The position numbers and the translations under genes were made by a program. From Musa acuminata AAA Group (taxonomy: Eukaryota > Streptophyta > Magnoliopsida > Zingiberales > Musaceae), in assembly GCF_036884655.1 (NCBI RefSeq), contig NC_088340.1, positions 26,647,001-26,711,000 of the forward strand: a DNA stretch of 64,000 bases, read 5' to 3'. Of this stretch, positions 1-11,950 are shown in pieces; the first letter of the stretch is position 1; each line of letters begins with the position of its first letter. The notes beneath the pieces were generated by a model that saw nothing but the letters and a program-made list of their open reading frames with translations, was not told the DNA's origin and ran no database searches.

Positions 1-537
1 AGTTGTATAAATGATAGTGCGCAGAAGCAGGTGGAGCTTGAGATTGGTAGTTCTAATTCTTTTAAGTCGAACTCTTATATTCAAAGAATGTCAGTAGATG
101 GTCCCGAGTCTACTGATGCAGATGATCCAGAGGAAGAGCAATATTCCATAGCCAAGGATAGACCACGGAGAAATATTCGACAACTACAAAGATATGCAAA
201 TTTGGTTGCATATGCTTTGTCTGTTATAGAAGAAACAAGTGAAGTTGATGAGCCTACTTCTTACTCAGATGCAGTTTCTTGTGATAATTCCACTAAGAGG
301 TTGATTGCGATGAATGAGAAAATTGAATCTTTCCATCAGAATAGAACTTGAGATTTTGTGAAGCCGCCTTCGGGTAAAAAAATTGTTGGATGCAAATGGG
401 ATACCATTGGTGAGGGGAAAGTCCTTGTTTAGAAAATTCATACGAAGGACAATCCAGCTAATATGCTTACGAAGCATCTTCCAGTTTACAAGTTCAAGCA
501 GTGCTTGGACTTGGTTGGTGTTTATAGTTGGTGATTG
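1..537 (+). pseudogene. Copia-type pol remnant with internal deletion (left of the copy 1 insertion)
   Basis: Translation of 31-351 gives the stretch between integrase and reverse transcriptase of a Tnt1-like Copia polyprotein (PRRNIRQLQRYANLVAYAL, then SYSDAVSC). A TGA in place of a Trp codon near 350 is followed by VKPPSGKKIVGCKW, the start of the RT domain. At about 398-400 the sequence jumps straight to the end of RNase H (IHTKDNPANMLTKHLP, FKQCLDLVGV), so nearly all of RT and RNase H is missing. A TAG interrupts the tail at about 428. The reading continues after the inserted element at 9,157. The remaining 5' part lies left of the window. Family assignment is from recognised motifs and the deletion is directly visible. 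Confidence 0.8.
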
Positions 538-2030
538 TGTTGGGAAATCATTGGGGGGCGACATCATATGCGTAGCGGAAGAACAAGAAAACAAAAATCC
601 CCGATTCCCAAAAAGATGTTCGTCGTCGTGCGAAGATTGGTGCGCAAAAATCCGCAAAACACAAAACTGCGTATAGAGATTGTGTTACCTAGGAGATCGT
701 ATATCCCTGTTTCTTTGCAGATCCTTAGGAGAGGGTGAAGGAGGTCAAGCGTCCTCCTCTCTAGCGGTGATCCACACAGCAGGGTTGCGACGACGCTCCT
801 CAAAACTCCAGGCCTACTCTAAGGTGGAGAGGGAGAGGAGAATAGGAAAGGCAAGCAAAGACTCTAGCCTATGAGGCTGTGAATCCCTCCTATTTATAGA
901 GATCCCGTGTCAAACCCTAATGGGTCCTTCCCTAGTGGGTATTGGATCTGAATCCAATAAGACAAGGGCTCCGTCGGATATCTCATATCTGAACCTCTAC
1001 TCATCGCAATGCCTACCATATGTGTGTGACCCTCTAGGCCCAATATCGAGCTGGCCGTGAGTCATACCTGTCAGAACTCCTTCTAACTCAGTGAATTATT
1101 ATCTCTGTAATAATTCACTTGACTCATCGACTACGGACGTACTAGGCCACTACGCCGTAGTCCCCAGACGATACAGGGGAATCCAATCCATTGGACCTGT
1201 CTGTCCTCAGTTACCATGTACCTATAGTCCCTCATCCATCTAATATCCCAGAGACCATATATCGAGTATGGTGCTGTCAGACCCATACGGTTTCTACTCG
1301 AGTCTCGCTCTAATCGAATTCTCCCGGAGAACTCTTTCTCTCTCAACCCGAATGACCCTGGCCAGGGATTTATCTGAGCAAGAACACATAGGATATTCCT
1401 CTCATGACGCCGAGAGTGGATGATCCTCTATTGACACTCAATAGCCCTCGTAAGGTCAACTACCACTCCCAATGACCAGCTGTACTAGATCTGGGGACAG
1501 CCAAACCTATAAGTCTGGTATCAAAGAGTGGAGCACTCATACAGAACATCCTTGGTGTCTAAGTCTAAGAACCAGATACACCACTAGGACTACGGAATCG
1601 CTGTCTGACAATAAGGCATCATCAACCATCCAGCATTCCGTAAGCGGATCAATCAGTGAACTCATTCTCCAATAAGCACATGTACTGTATCTCTAGTGTC
1701 CCTACACGAGCAGCTATGAGACCAGCTGCATCCATCATATGGATGGGTATACAGCACACCAGTCTATCCGGTTATCACGATGTCCCTCTCGAGTAACCTA
1801 TGACCGGGATTATTTAGGATATGTGTTTAAAGGTGAATCGATCTCATTATCGTGATCTCATCACGATCCGATTCCCATTGCACAAATCCAAGGACATCAC
1901 AATATATATATGCATTTATGCAATAGTTATAAAGTGATATACGCCAAAATATAATAAGCAAAAAGATTCTGTATCAAGTCACACGTGTCATCACTCACGT
2001 GATTGGCTTGCTGGGCACCTATGACTAGCA
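538..2030 (-). repeat. 3' LTR of Copia copy 1
   Basis: In element orientation it begins TGCTAGTCATAGGTG and ends TTCCCAACA. It holds a TATA box (CTATAAATAG, complement of 890-899). Short open frames inside it recur in every LTR copy simply because the LTRs are copies of one another. Confidence 0.9.
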
Positions 2031-2044
2031 ATCTCCCACTTGAC
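2031..2044 (-). other. Polypurine tract of Copia copy 1
   Basis: On the minus strand GTCAAGTGGGAGAT lies between the gag-pol stop and the 3' LTR. The same sequence stands before the 3' LTR of copy 2. Confidence 0.85.
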
Positions 2045-5000
2045 CTAAAGCCAATCACCTATGTGTCTGATCCCTATCAGACTCCTGTGACGCTCATAGA
2101 CAATCTGAGACAACGGCTTTGTCAGTGGATCTGCAATGTTATCTTCGGATGGAACTCTTTCCACTACTACATCTCCTCGGGTTACGATCTCTCTTATAAG
2201 CTGGAACCTCCTCAGAACACTTCTGATGAGACCCGGGTTCCCTTATTTGAGTAATCACCCCATAGTTGTCGCAATATAAGGAAGTCAACTTGTCGCTATC
2301 TGTATCGACTCCCAAATCTGTGATGAACTTCTTCACCCAGAATCCCTCCTTTGCTGCATCTAATGCAGCAATGTACTCCGCCTCTGTGGTTGAGTCAGCA
2401 GTAGTATTTTGTTTGGAACTCTTCCAGCACACTGCTCCTCCATTCAAGGTGTACACATACTCTGAATTCGACTTGCTATCATCGACATCAGACTGAAAAC
2501 TTGAGTCAGTGAAGCCTTCAACCTTAAGGCTATTACCTCCATATACTAGTGAAAGATCCTTAGTCCTTCTCAAGTACTTAAGGATACACTTTACTGCTTT
2601 CCAGTGCTCCAAGCCTGGATCCGCCTGATACCTGCTCGTGACACTCAGAGCATGCGCTATATCAGGCCTAGTACATAGCATGGCATACATGATAGACCCT
2701 ATTGTTGAGGCATAAGGTATCATATTCATGTTTGCCCTTTGGAATTTTCCATGCCAAACCTTTTGACAATGGTTTCTATGTACCTGGACTGGGATAAGCC
2801 AAGCATCCTCTTGGATCTATCTCTATATATTCTAATCCCCAAGATATAAGATGCTTCCCCTAAGTCCTTTATGGAGAAGTGTCTAGATAACCAAGTCTTT
2901 ACTGTGGATAGCATTCCTACATCATTCCCAATGATGAGGATGTCATCCACATATAACACCAAAAAGGTGATAGCGCTCCCACTTACCTTCCTATACACAC
3001 AAGGCTCATCTTCGTTCTTAACGAAGTCATAAGATCTGATTGACTCATCAAATCTTATGTTCCAACTTCGGGAAGCTTGCTTTAGTCCATAAATGGATTT
3101 AAGCAACCTACACACCTTATCTGGGCAGTTCTTGGACACGAATCCCTCAGGTTGCATCATATACACCTCCTCCTCGAGGTTCCCATTGAGGAATGCGGTT
3201 TTCACACCCATCTGCCAGATCTCATAATCATAGTGTGCTGCAATAGCCAATAGAATTTTGATGGATTTTAGCATTGCTATGGGTGAGAAGGTTTCGTCGT
3301 AGTCAACACCTTGCCTTTGACGATACCCCTTAGCCACTAGCCTTGCTTTATAGGTCTCTACCTTTCCATCTACTCCGATCTTTTTCTTAAAGATCCACTT
3401 GCAACCGATGGGTACAATACCTTCGGGCGCATCAACTAGGTTCCAAACCTTATTGGAGTACATAGAATCCATCTCAGAATTCATGGCTTCTTGCCACTTC
3501 CCGGAGTCTATACTCATAATAGCCTCCTCGTAGGTCTGAGGATCAATATCCTCAGCATCCTCTCCTCTAATATGTCCCACATATCTCTCAGGAGGATGAG
3601 ATACTCTATCAGACCTGCGTAAAGTTGAAACTTGTGTATTAGGTACCTGAACAGACTCGGGCTGTAGAGTGGTGCTTGAGCTTGGTTCTCTAACTTCGCT
3701 CAACTCTATCATTCTCCCACTGTCTTCGCCAAGAATGTGTTCCTTCTCAAGGAACACTGCTCTCTTAGCTACAAAGACCTTTTGGTCCTCGAGATGATAG
3801 AAATAATACCCATAAGTTTCCTTGGGGTATCCCACAAATATGCATCGCTCTGTCCTTGATTCTAACTTATCGGGGTTGTGTCTTTTAACGTGGGCTGGGC
3901 AGCCCCAAATCTTAACAACCTTAAGATCAGGCTTCTTCCCTTTCCATATCTCATATGTTGTAGACACTACCGACTTAGTTGGAACTCTGTTCAGAAGGTA
4001 AGCTACGGTTTCTAGGGCATATCCCCAGAATGAGATGGGTAGGTCAGCGAAACTCATCATGGACCGTACCATATCTAATAACGTACGATTTCTCCTTTCA
4101 GAGACACCATTGAGTTGAGGTGTGTAAGGAGGTATCCATTGGGATAATATCCCATGGTCCTTGAGGAACTGAGTAAACTCTGTACTTAAGTACTCACCTC
4201 CTCGATCTGATCGAAGAGTTTTGATACTCTTTCCAATCTGGTTCTCCACCTCATTCTTATACTCTCCAAATTTCTCAAAGGCCTCGGACTTATACTTCTT
4301 TAAGTACACATATCCATACCTTGAGAAATCATCAGTAAATGTAATGAAGTAGGAGTAACCTCCAATGGCATGAGTTGACATGGGTCCACATACATCACAA
4401 TGTATGAGTTCCAACAACTCAGTGGCTCTCTCTCCAGTTCTACTAAATGGAGATTTGGTCAGTTTTCCACGAATGCAAGGCTCATAAGTTGCATATGACA
4501 CATAGTCGAATGGATCTAGATATCCATCATTTAGCAACTTTTGAATCCTTCTTTCATGGATGTGACCTTAGCCTACAATGCCACAGGTATGCACTGTTCA
4601 ACTCATCTCGTTTCCTTTTGGACACATTTACATTCATGATATGTGAAGTAGTGTCTAACATAAATAAACCATTATGCAATGTTCCTTTCGTGATGATCTT
4701 ATCATCTAATAATATTGAACAACCATTGTTCTCAAAAACAAATTTATATCCACTAACTGTTAAACATGAAATGGAGATAATGTTTTTGATAATAGAAGGA
4801 ACAAAATAACATGCATCTAATGCAATAAAAGCTCCACTAGGCAGATGTAGGGCGACCTCGCCAACAGCTAATACAGCAACTTTTGCTCCATTACCCATCT
4901 TGAGGTCCATCTCGCCTCTCTCTAGTCTCCTAGGCCTTGCCAGAACCTGCAACGAATTGCATATATGATAAGCACTACCGGTATCCAATACCCATGTGTT

Positions 5001-5861
5001 ATCATAAGAGTCTGACAAATGGAGACTGATCATGAATGTACCTGAAGCTTCATCAAGCTTTTGTTTCGCCCTTTCTACAAGATACTCTTTGCAGTTTCTC
5101 TTCCAGTGCCCATCTTTACCACAGTGGAAGCACTGGCCTTTATCCTTTGTTGGGTCTTTCTTAGCAACCTTTGCTTTACCTTGTTTGCCCTTGCCCTTTC
5201 CCTTCTTAAGGGACCTTTTTGCTTTCCTTTTCTTTCTGGTCTCACCAGTGTAGAGAACTGGCTTCTCTTTCTTAATAGTACTCTCTCCCTCCCTCAACAT
5301 ATTGAGGAGCTCTGGGAGAGTCACCTGAAGCTTGTTCATATTAAAATTCATTATGAACTGTGAAAAGGAATCTGGTAGGGATTAAAGCACAATGTCCACA
5401 CACAAGTTATCCTCTAGGACCATTCCTAGACCTGTGAGTTTCTCTATCCACTCAATCATCTTTAGGACATGGTTCTGAACCGGTGTCCCCTCAATCATCC
5501 TAGCGCGGAAAAGGCTCTTGGATATCTCATATCGTTGAGTCCTTCCCTGTTCCTCAAATAATTTGCGGACATGTAGGAGAATGGATCTGGCATCCATCTT
5601 TTCATGTTGTCTCTATAACTCTGGAGTCATAGAGCCCAACATATAGCACTAAGCAAGAGTGGAGTCATCAATGTACTTCACGTAGCGAGCGATCTCATCC
5701 TCGCTTACCCCTTCTTCGGGCGTAGGCATCACTGTATCAAGGACGTACATGATTTTCTCCTCTGTGAGAACAATTCTCAAGTTACGGAGCCAATCCGTAT
5801 AATTTGGACCAGTGAGGCGGTTGACATCAAGTATGCCACGTAAGGGATTTGAAAGCGACAT
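2045..5861 (-). pseudogene. Decayed gag-pol of Copia copy 1
   Basis: The gene starts at the ATG complementary to 5,859-5,861 and runs to a stop at 2,045-2,047. It encodes gag, a CX2CX4HX4C zinc knuckle (near 5,107-5,146), DTG protease, integrase, RT with YVDD, and RNase H. Compared with the intact copy at 49,929-53,822 it has TAG stops near 5,648 and 5,616 and a TAA near 5,384, all at positions where the intact copy has CAG. It also has a one-base insertion near 4,570 that breaks the integrase zinc region, a deletion of roughly 80 bp near 2,728 between RT and RNase H, and a 10-bp deletion near 2,250. It cannot make the polyprotein. Confidence 0.92.
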
Positions 5862-6019
5862 TTTCTGAAAATAAATATATAGCAAAAATGAATAACATGC
5901 AGATTTTGCAAGAAATAAACTATCAAGATATGGACTTCTATCTTAATATGCTCCCACTATTTTACTATCGAGTCACGCGACACCCTCAGCACGTGAAACG
6001 GAAGTCTCCGGCAGACTTC

Positions 6020-6365
6020 TAGTGGGGATCAGGATCCAATCAGCGTCTTAGTGTAACCTCGAGGGACTCGACCAATCACACTAAGCCTAAAAGGTAGGCA
6101 ACTCTTGCCTATCACAACTCCTTGTGATTCCCGTCCTGTTCGACCTCCGAATCACCATGGCCTCAGGGACTCGACCAACCATGATGCTCGGTTAAGTCAA
6201 CACCTTCGTTACAAGATGAGTCTGATTTGATGATATACCCTCGAGGGACTCGACCAAGCATACCATGCCCTCAGGTCACCGGTGACATCTCTATGTCGTA
6301 AGCAAGATAACGAATCGCGATATAGGTGAGTCTCGAGGGACTCGACCAACTCAACCTACACCGGG
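6020..6365 (-). repeat. Four stem-loops with a shared 19-base apex in the leader of copy 1
   Basis: The motif CCTCGAGGGACTCGACCAA (plus-strand sense) occurs at 6,057-6,075, 6,161-6,178 (one G lost), 6,239-6,257 and 6,331-6,349 (first base changed). Each copy sits between short complementary arms that differ from one hairpin to the next. The set matches the hairpins at 49,431-49,743 in the intact element; see there for details. Confidence 0.8.
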
Positions 6366-7119
6366 AATCGGTTCCTACTCATAACGTTGGAAGGCCACGT
6401 GGGTCAATCTAATTGCCTCACGTTTACCGACTTAATATTATCGAGAGATGTTTCTATAATTTGGTCTCCTAATATGACATGTCACACATATACATATTTA
6501 ATATATATCTACATCGCATGCAAATATATATACATATCTAGTATGTGTATAAGCAATCACACCAGATGATCATGGACCACAACCTAATATGATTAGGCCC
6601 GAGCCAGTAGGCCTAATCACTCACATCAAGATCTATGTGTGCAACGGTGCATCTCCATGCCCTGTGATCGTCCATCTCATCCTCGTCGGTTTCGTCGACA
6701 TCTTAATGCATCTCCATGCATCACGATCGTCCGTATCGTGGGTCCCGCTATCGCATCCACGCTCCCGCTGCGCCTCCTCATGTGATTACAACTTAATCAT
6801 AGGCACGCAGGCCCGACAATAAACGAGAAATATAATGGAGGTTCGCAGACCTCAATAATAATAATCACAAGTACACACATCACACGGTCCATGATCATCC
6901 GTCCACACATCATACATCACATGTATAAATAATCATCATCACGTAGGACTACTAGATAATAATAAAAATAATAATCAACTAAACCTTTTAATTAATTAAT
7001 ATTTTCTGAAATCAGGGATATATAGGGAATTTCTCAATTCCTAAGGGTATTTTTGTAATTTTGACAAAAGACATAAACTGGAATTTCTCAAATTCCGAGG
7101 GGCAAAACTATCTTTTTCC

Positions 7120-7570
7120 CAGAAAACCCTAATTCCCTCTTTCTGCTGTCGCTGCCGCCGCCGCCACCCTACTGGCGGCGGCCTGTGCGGCGGGGCGAGG
7201 GCACTGCCCTCGCCTGCAGGCGGCACGCTCGCTGGCGGCGCTGCCGCTGCAGGTGGGCTCCCCCTTCGGGCGTCGCTGCCTCCGCAAGCGGTGCTGTCCC
7301 GCCGGGCGGCCGCCCCTGTGGGGGGGGTTTCGCCCGCGGGAGCAGCGGCGGCAGGGGCCGCTGCCCTGCGGCGCCTCTGCCCGTGGGCTGCCAGCCCCGC
7401 CAGCAGCAAGCCTGCTGCAAGCAGACCGCCGGCCGGCTGCTGCAGGCACAGCGCTTGCGCATGCGCCGGCGCTGTGCTGCCTGGCTGCGGCTACGGCTAC
7501 CGCTGCAGGTGGCTGCAGGCATGCAGATCGAGGGCAGAACTGTTGCTGCCCTTCCTCGCTTTTGCGTCAA
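7120..7570 (-). other. GC-rich block in the untranslated leader of Copia copy 1
   Basis: About 430 bp of extreme GC content made of recurring GCTGC/GCGGC/CTGCAGG words, in an element that is otherwise AT-balanced. Several frames stay open only because stop codons are rare at this composition, so I do not call a gene. It corresponds to 48,150-48,660 in copy 2, but the two align poorly as simple copies; segments seem expanded, lost or reordered. Confidence 0.6.
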
Positions 7571-7640
7571 CGATTTTGACATCAAAATTCTTCCTAAACA
7601 TAATACACGCAGTTCAAAACCAATCATTCGCACGAACAAC

Positions 7641-7655
7641 CTGGCTCTGATACCA
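7641..7655 (-). other. Primer-binding site of Copia copy 1
   Basis: The minus-strand sequence TGGTATCAGAGCCAG starts one base after the 5' LTR. TGGTATCAGAGC is the standard plant retrotransposon site complementary to the 3' end of initiator methionine tRNA. Confidence 0.9.
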
Positions 7656-7656
7656 C

Positions 7657-9151
7657 TGTTGGGAAATCATTGGGGGGCTACATCATATGCGCAGCGGAAG
7701 AACAAGAAAACAAAAATCCCCGATTCCCAAAAAGATATTCATCGTCGTGCGAAGATTGATGCGCAAAAATCCGCAAAACACAAAACTGCGTATAGAGATT
7801 GTGTTACCTAGGGAGATCGTATATCCCTGTTTCTTTGCAGATCCTTAGGAGAGGGTGAAGGAGGTCAAGCGTCCTCCTCTCTAGCGGTGATCCACACAGC
7901 AGGGTTGCGACGACGCTCCTCAAGACTCCAAGCCTACTCTGAGGTGGAGAGGGAGAGGAGAATAGGAAAGGCAAGCAAAGACTCTAGCCTATGAGGCTGT
8001 GAATCCCTCCTATTTATAGAGATCTCGTGTCAAACCCTAATGGGTCCTTCCCTAGTGGGTATTAGATCTGAATCCAATAAGACAAGGGCTCCGTCGGATA
8101 TCTCATATCTGAACCTCTACTCATCGCAATGCCTACCATATGTGTGTGACCCTCTAGGCCCAATATCGAGCTGGCCGTGAGTCATACCTGTCAGAACTCC
8201 TTCTAACTCAGTGAATTATTATCTCTGTAATAATTCACTCGACTCATCGACTACAGACGTACTAGGCCACCACACCGTAGTCCCCAGACGATACAGGGGA
8301 ATCCAATCCATTGGACCTGTCTGTCCTCAGTTACCATGTACCTATAGTCCCTCATCCATCTAATATCCCAGAGACCATATATCGAGCATGGTGCTGTCAG
8401 ACCCATACGGTTTCTACTCGAGTCTCGCTCTAATCGGATTCTCCCGGAGAACTCTTTCTCTCTCAACCCGAATGACCCTGGCCAGGGATTTGTCTGAGCA
8501 AGAACACATAGGATATTCCTCTCATGACGCCGAGAGTGGATGATCCTCTATTGACACTCAATAGCCCTCGTAAGGTCGACTACCACTCCCAATGACCAGC
8601 TGTACTAGATCTGGGGACAGCCAAACCTATAAGTCTGGTATCAAAGAGTGGAGCACTCATACAGGACATCCTTGGTGTCTCAAGTCTAAGAACCAGATAC
8701 ACCACTAGGACTACGGAATCGCTGTCTGACAATAAGGCATCATCAACCATCCAGCATTCCGTAAGCGGATCAATCAGTGAACTCATTCTCCAATGAGCAC
8801 CTATATTGTATCTCTAGTGTCCCTACACGAGCAGCTATGAGACCAGCTGCATCCATCATATGGACGGGTATACAGCACACCAGTCTATCCGGTTATCACG
8901 ATGTCCCTCTCGAGTAACCTATGACCGGGATTATTTAGGATATGTGTTTAAAGGTGAATCGATCTCATTATCGTGATCTCATCACGATCCGATTCCCATT
9001 GCACAAATCCAAGGACATCACAATATATATATGCATTTATGCAATAGTTATAAAGTGATATACGCCAAAATATAATAAGCAAAAAGATTCTGTATCAAGT
9101 CACACGTGTCATCACTCACGTGATTGGCTTGCTGGGCACCTATGACTAGCA
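7657..9151 (-). repeat. 5' LTR of Copia copy 1
   Basis: It is the mate of the LTR at 538-2,030, with a TATA box at 8,010-8,019 (CTATTTATAG on the plus strand). It would drive transcription toward lower coordinates. It is followed (minus sense) by a primer site complementary to the initiator-Met tRNA. Confidence 0.9.
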
Positions 9152-9156
9152 GATTG

Positions 9157-9219
9157 CCCATTGGGGCTTTTATGAAGAAGGTGGAGCAAGTTTTATTGGG
9201 ACATGCCAAGGTGGAGATT
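9157..9219 (+). pseudogene. C-terminal end of the split Copia pol remnant, with PPT
   Basis: This continues the 1-537 remnant after the inserted element; joining the two across one GATTG copy keeps the frame to a stop just before the LTR. A purine-rich tract (AAGGTGGAGATT) directly precedes the LTR at 9,220 and is the likely polypurine primer site for plus-strand synthesis. Confidence 0.7.
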
Positions 9220-9656
9220 TGTTAGTTTGGCAAGTCCCACATCGGGAAAATCAGGCTTGTTATCTCCTATTGGAACTATAAATAAGGGCCTGGACTTTGA
9301 AGTCAAATACACCACAAGAGGCACCACAAGTGGCACCACAAGAAAAACTTAAGTGTTTGCTTTGGGTTTAAGTCCACACTCAGTTAAATAGTTTGGGCTT
9401 ATAGTCTGGGTTTAAGTGTTTTTCTTGTTTAGTATTTTCGGGTGTTTTATGGCCTAGGAACATCTTCCTAAGGCATTTGTAATTGTCCCTTTTATAGTAG
9501 TGATTTACTCTTCTTTCATCCGTGGATGTAAGTCAAAGTCAATTGACCAAACCACGTAAATCTGGTGTTCTTGTCGCTTTTATCTTTTCCGCTTTATTGT
9601 CTTTGTTGGGTTGCCAAAATTATCCTTTGGTAAATTTCCTAGGGCTAGCTCTAACA
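9220..9656 (+). repeat. 3' LTR (437 bp) of the split Copia remnant
   Basis: It starts TGTTAG and ends CTAACA, a perfect 6-bp terminal inverted repeat, directly after a polypurine tract. It contains a TATA-like ACTATAAATAAGGGC at about 9,277-9,291 and a short tandem of ACCACAAG(A/T)GGC near 9,310-9,345. The size and the CAAGTCCCACATCGGG start are typical of small plant Copia LTRs. The matching 5' LTR is outside the window. Confidence 0.8.
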
Positions 9657-9660
9657 CAAC

Positions 9661-10142
9661 ACAGCCCAAACTTGGGTCCAATTGGCCCCTAATTGAGTCG
9701 ACCTAATTCCAACCCAATTACACATAAAACCTATTTCGATCTAAACAATTATTACAAAGCTAATCAAATGTTATCCAATATGTCATTGGTTCATCGACGC
9801 GTCGTCCGATTCATCGACGCGTCGTCCGATTCTTCGACGCATTATCCTCTCTTGCGGCCTATTGCTCAATCGGCCAATTGACCTCTGCACTTTGATTTCC
9901 TTAGCATAATTTTCGCTCTTCTTGGCTCAATGCTCGAACCCATGGCCCGAAGCCTTCTACCAATATGTCGACCGATCCTCTAGCTCGACGTCCAATTTTC
10001 TAACATGTTCTACTCTGGCCCAACATGATTCTTCCTGCTTTTAATTATTTCTCCCTGATCGAAGCTTCCTACATTACTCAAAACGTAGATCAGATCATAA
10101 ACACTATCAATTGGTTTCAGCATCAAAATTCGAGATTTAATA
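9661..10142 (-). repeat. Fragment of a SIRE-like LTR, inverted and degenerate
   Basis: Reverse-complemented, the stretch starts TATTAAATCT, continues through the GATTTTGATG and AACCAATTGATAG words that open the LTRs at 34,112, 39,095 and 41,613, and later has CCAATGACAT and TTAGGGGCCAATTGG, also found in those LTRs. The middle part is diverged or deleted and the 3' half is absent. Changes at the LTR start (TGTTG to TATTA) are G-to-A transitions. Confidence 0.7.
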
Positions 10143-11950
10143 ATATGGTCGAAATGTCTGAAGAGATGGCTCTCGATAGTAACATGGTCAAACTATCTAA
10201 AGAGGCAATTTCCAACATTAACACAATCAAATCACATGAAAAGATAATTCTCGACATCAACTTGGCCGAGCCACCTAAAGAGGTTATTCTTGACACTAAC
10301 ATGATCAAACCACCTAAAGAGGTGGCTCCTAATACAAACACAATCGAACCTCCTGAATAGGTGACTCTAACATCAACATGGCTGAACCATCCAAAGATGT
10401 GGCTCATGATTCCAATGCGATTGAGTTGTCTGAAGAAGCAATTCCTAACATCAATATGGTCGAATCATTTAAAGAGATGGCTTTTGACACCAATATGATT
10501 GAACCGAAGAGGTAGCTCTCGACACCAATACAGTTGAACCATCTAAAGAGATAATTCTCAACACCAACATGGTCGAATCACTCAAAGAGGTAGCTCTCGA
10601 CACCAACATAGTCAAACCACCTAAAGAAGTAATTCCCAACACCAACACAATTGAACCACCCCAAAGTAGCAGCCCCTAACACCAATACGATTGAACCACC
10701 TAAAGAGGTGGTTCTCGACATCTTTATGGCTAAACCACCCAAAGAGGTGGCTCTTGGTACCAACACAACCAAACCACTTGAAGAGATAGTTCATGACACC
10801 AATATGGTCGAACTGTTTAAAAGGGCAATTTTGAACACCAACATAGTTGAACCACATGAAGTGGTGGCTTCCGATACCAACACGTCCAAATCACCTAAAG
10901 AGGTAATTTCCAACATTAACGTAGCCAAACTTTCCCAATATAAACAGGGTTCAACTTCTTGAAGTGATAAATCCCCACAATGAAATGGCCAAACCTGACC
11001 ATAAAGCATCCCTTTACAATAATGCAATCGAAGCTAAGAAGTATCTTTCTATAATAACATGGCTAAACTCGACTATAAATCATCCCTTGGTGATGTGTAG
11101 TCAAACCCGATCATGAGGCATCTCTCGATAATGATATGATCAAACCCGACCATGAAATATTCCTCTACAATGAATACAACCAAAACCTGCCAACAAGCAT
11201 CCCTTAATAATGATGCAACCGAATTCGACCATAAAGCATCCCTTAACAATGACAAAATCGAACCTGATAATAAGGCTTCTCTCGATGATGACATAGTCAA
11301 ACCCGATCATGAAGCATCCCTTTACAATAACACAATCGAGTTGGCCAAGAAACATCCTTCTACAATGGTGTAAAATTTGATCATATAGTGTCCTTCAATG
11401 ATGACACGATTAAAACGCTACAAAAGGGCATCTCTTAATAATAACACAACCTAAATTGGCTTGAGGGGCATCTCCCAATAGCAATGTGAATGAAATGGCC
11501 CAAGGCGTTATTAATGACAATACGATCGAAATGGTCCAAAGCACTATTTTGATGATAGTATGATCGAAACAATCTATGGTGTTATTCTAATGACACCATG
11601 ACCGAAATAGCCCAAGGCGCTATCTCCCAATGATAGCATGGCCGAAACGTCCCAATGCGCTATTCTAACAATATCATGATCAAAATAATCCAAAGAGATA
11701 TTCCAATAGTAACATGATGGAATCAACCTAAAGTACTATTTTAATGATAATACGACCAAATCGACCCAAATGATAATGTGGTCGAATCGATCGCGTTATT
11801 CTGATGACAACATAATTAAATCGACCTAAACCACTATTTCTATAATAGTGTGATAAACCACTATTTCTATAACAGTGTGAATCAACCCGAAACAGTATTC
11901 CAACGACAATTCAATCGAACTAGTCCAAGGTACTATCTCGACGATGATGT
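10143..11950 (+). repeat. Diverged 39-bp minisatellite, about 1.8 kb, three sequence blocks
   Basis: Block A (about 10,143-10,940) repeats a 39-bp unit that translates as 13-residue units such as EPPKEVILDTNMI. Block B (about 10,975-11,400) also has 39-bp units (for example DHEASLYNNTIEL). Block C (about 11,480-11,940) repeats about 39-40 bp around GAAATGGCCCAAGGCGCTAT. The frame is open over several units (10,025-10,360; 10,651-10,962; 11,152-11,373), with stops and frameshifts between. The whole could be one old expansion whose blocks drifted apart. I see no start, promoter or known domain, so no protein is called. Confidence 0.75.

Larger units (their letters stand above)
538..9151 (-). 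mobile_element. Copia LTR retrotransposon copy 1, complete in structure, coding decayed
   Basis: The element is bounded by two about 1.49-kb LTRs (7,657-9,151 as 5' LTR and 538-2,030 as 3' LTR on the minus strand) and by a perfect 5-bp target duplication GATTG (533-537 and 9,152-9,156). It inserted into an older Copia remnant. The order on the minus strand is 5' LTR, PBS, a 1.8-kb leader with a GC-rich block and four hairpins, gag-pol and PPT. It belongs to the same family as the elements at 46,557-55,330 and 61,337 onward. By eye I count about 24 substitutions plus two 1-base indels between its LTRs, mostly transitions, so it is clearly older than copy 2. Confidence 0.93.

Noticed and set aside
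6020..6365. A CRISPR-like array, because of four evenly spaced direct repeats
   Set aside because: The context is a plant retrotransposon leader, the repeats are only four, spacers form the hairpin arms, and no associated genes exist.
10025..10962. A possible repetitive protein gene in the 39-bp array
   Set aside because: Stops and frameshifts interrupt it every few hundred bases and no promoter or transcript signal is seen; kept as a repeat with the coding idea noted.
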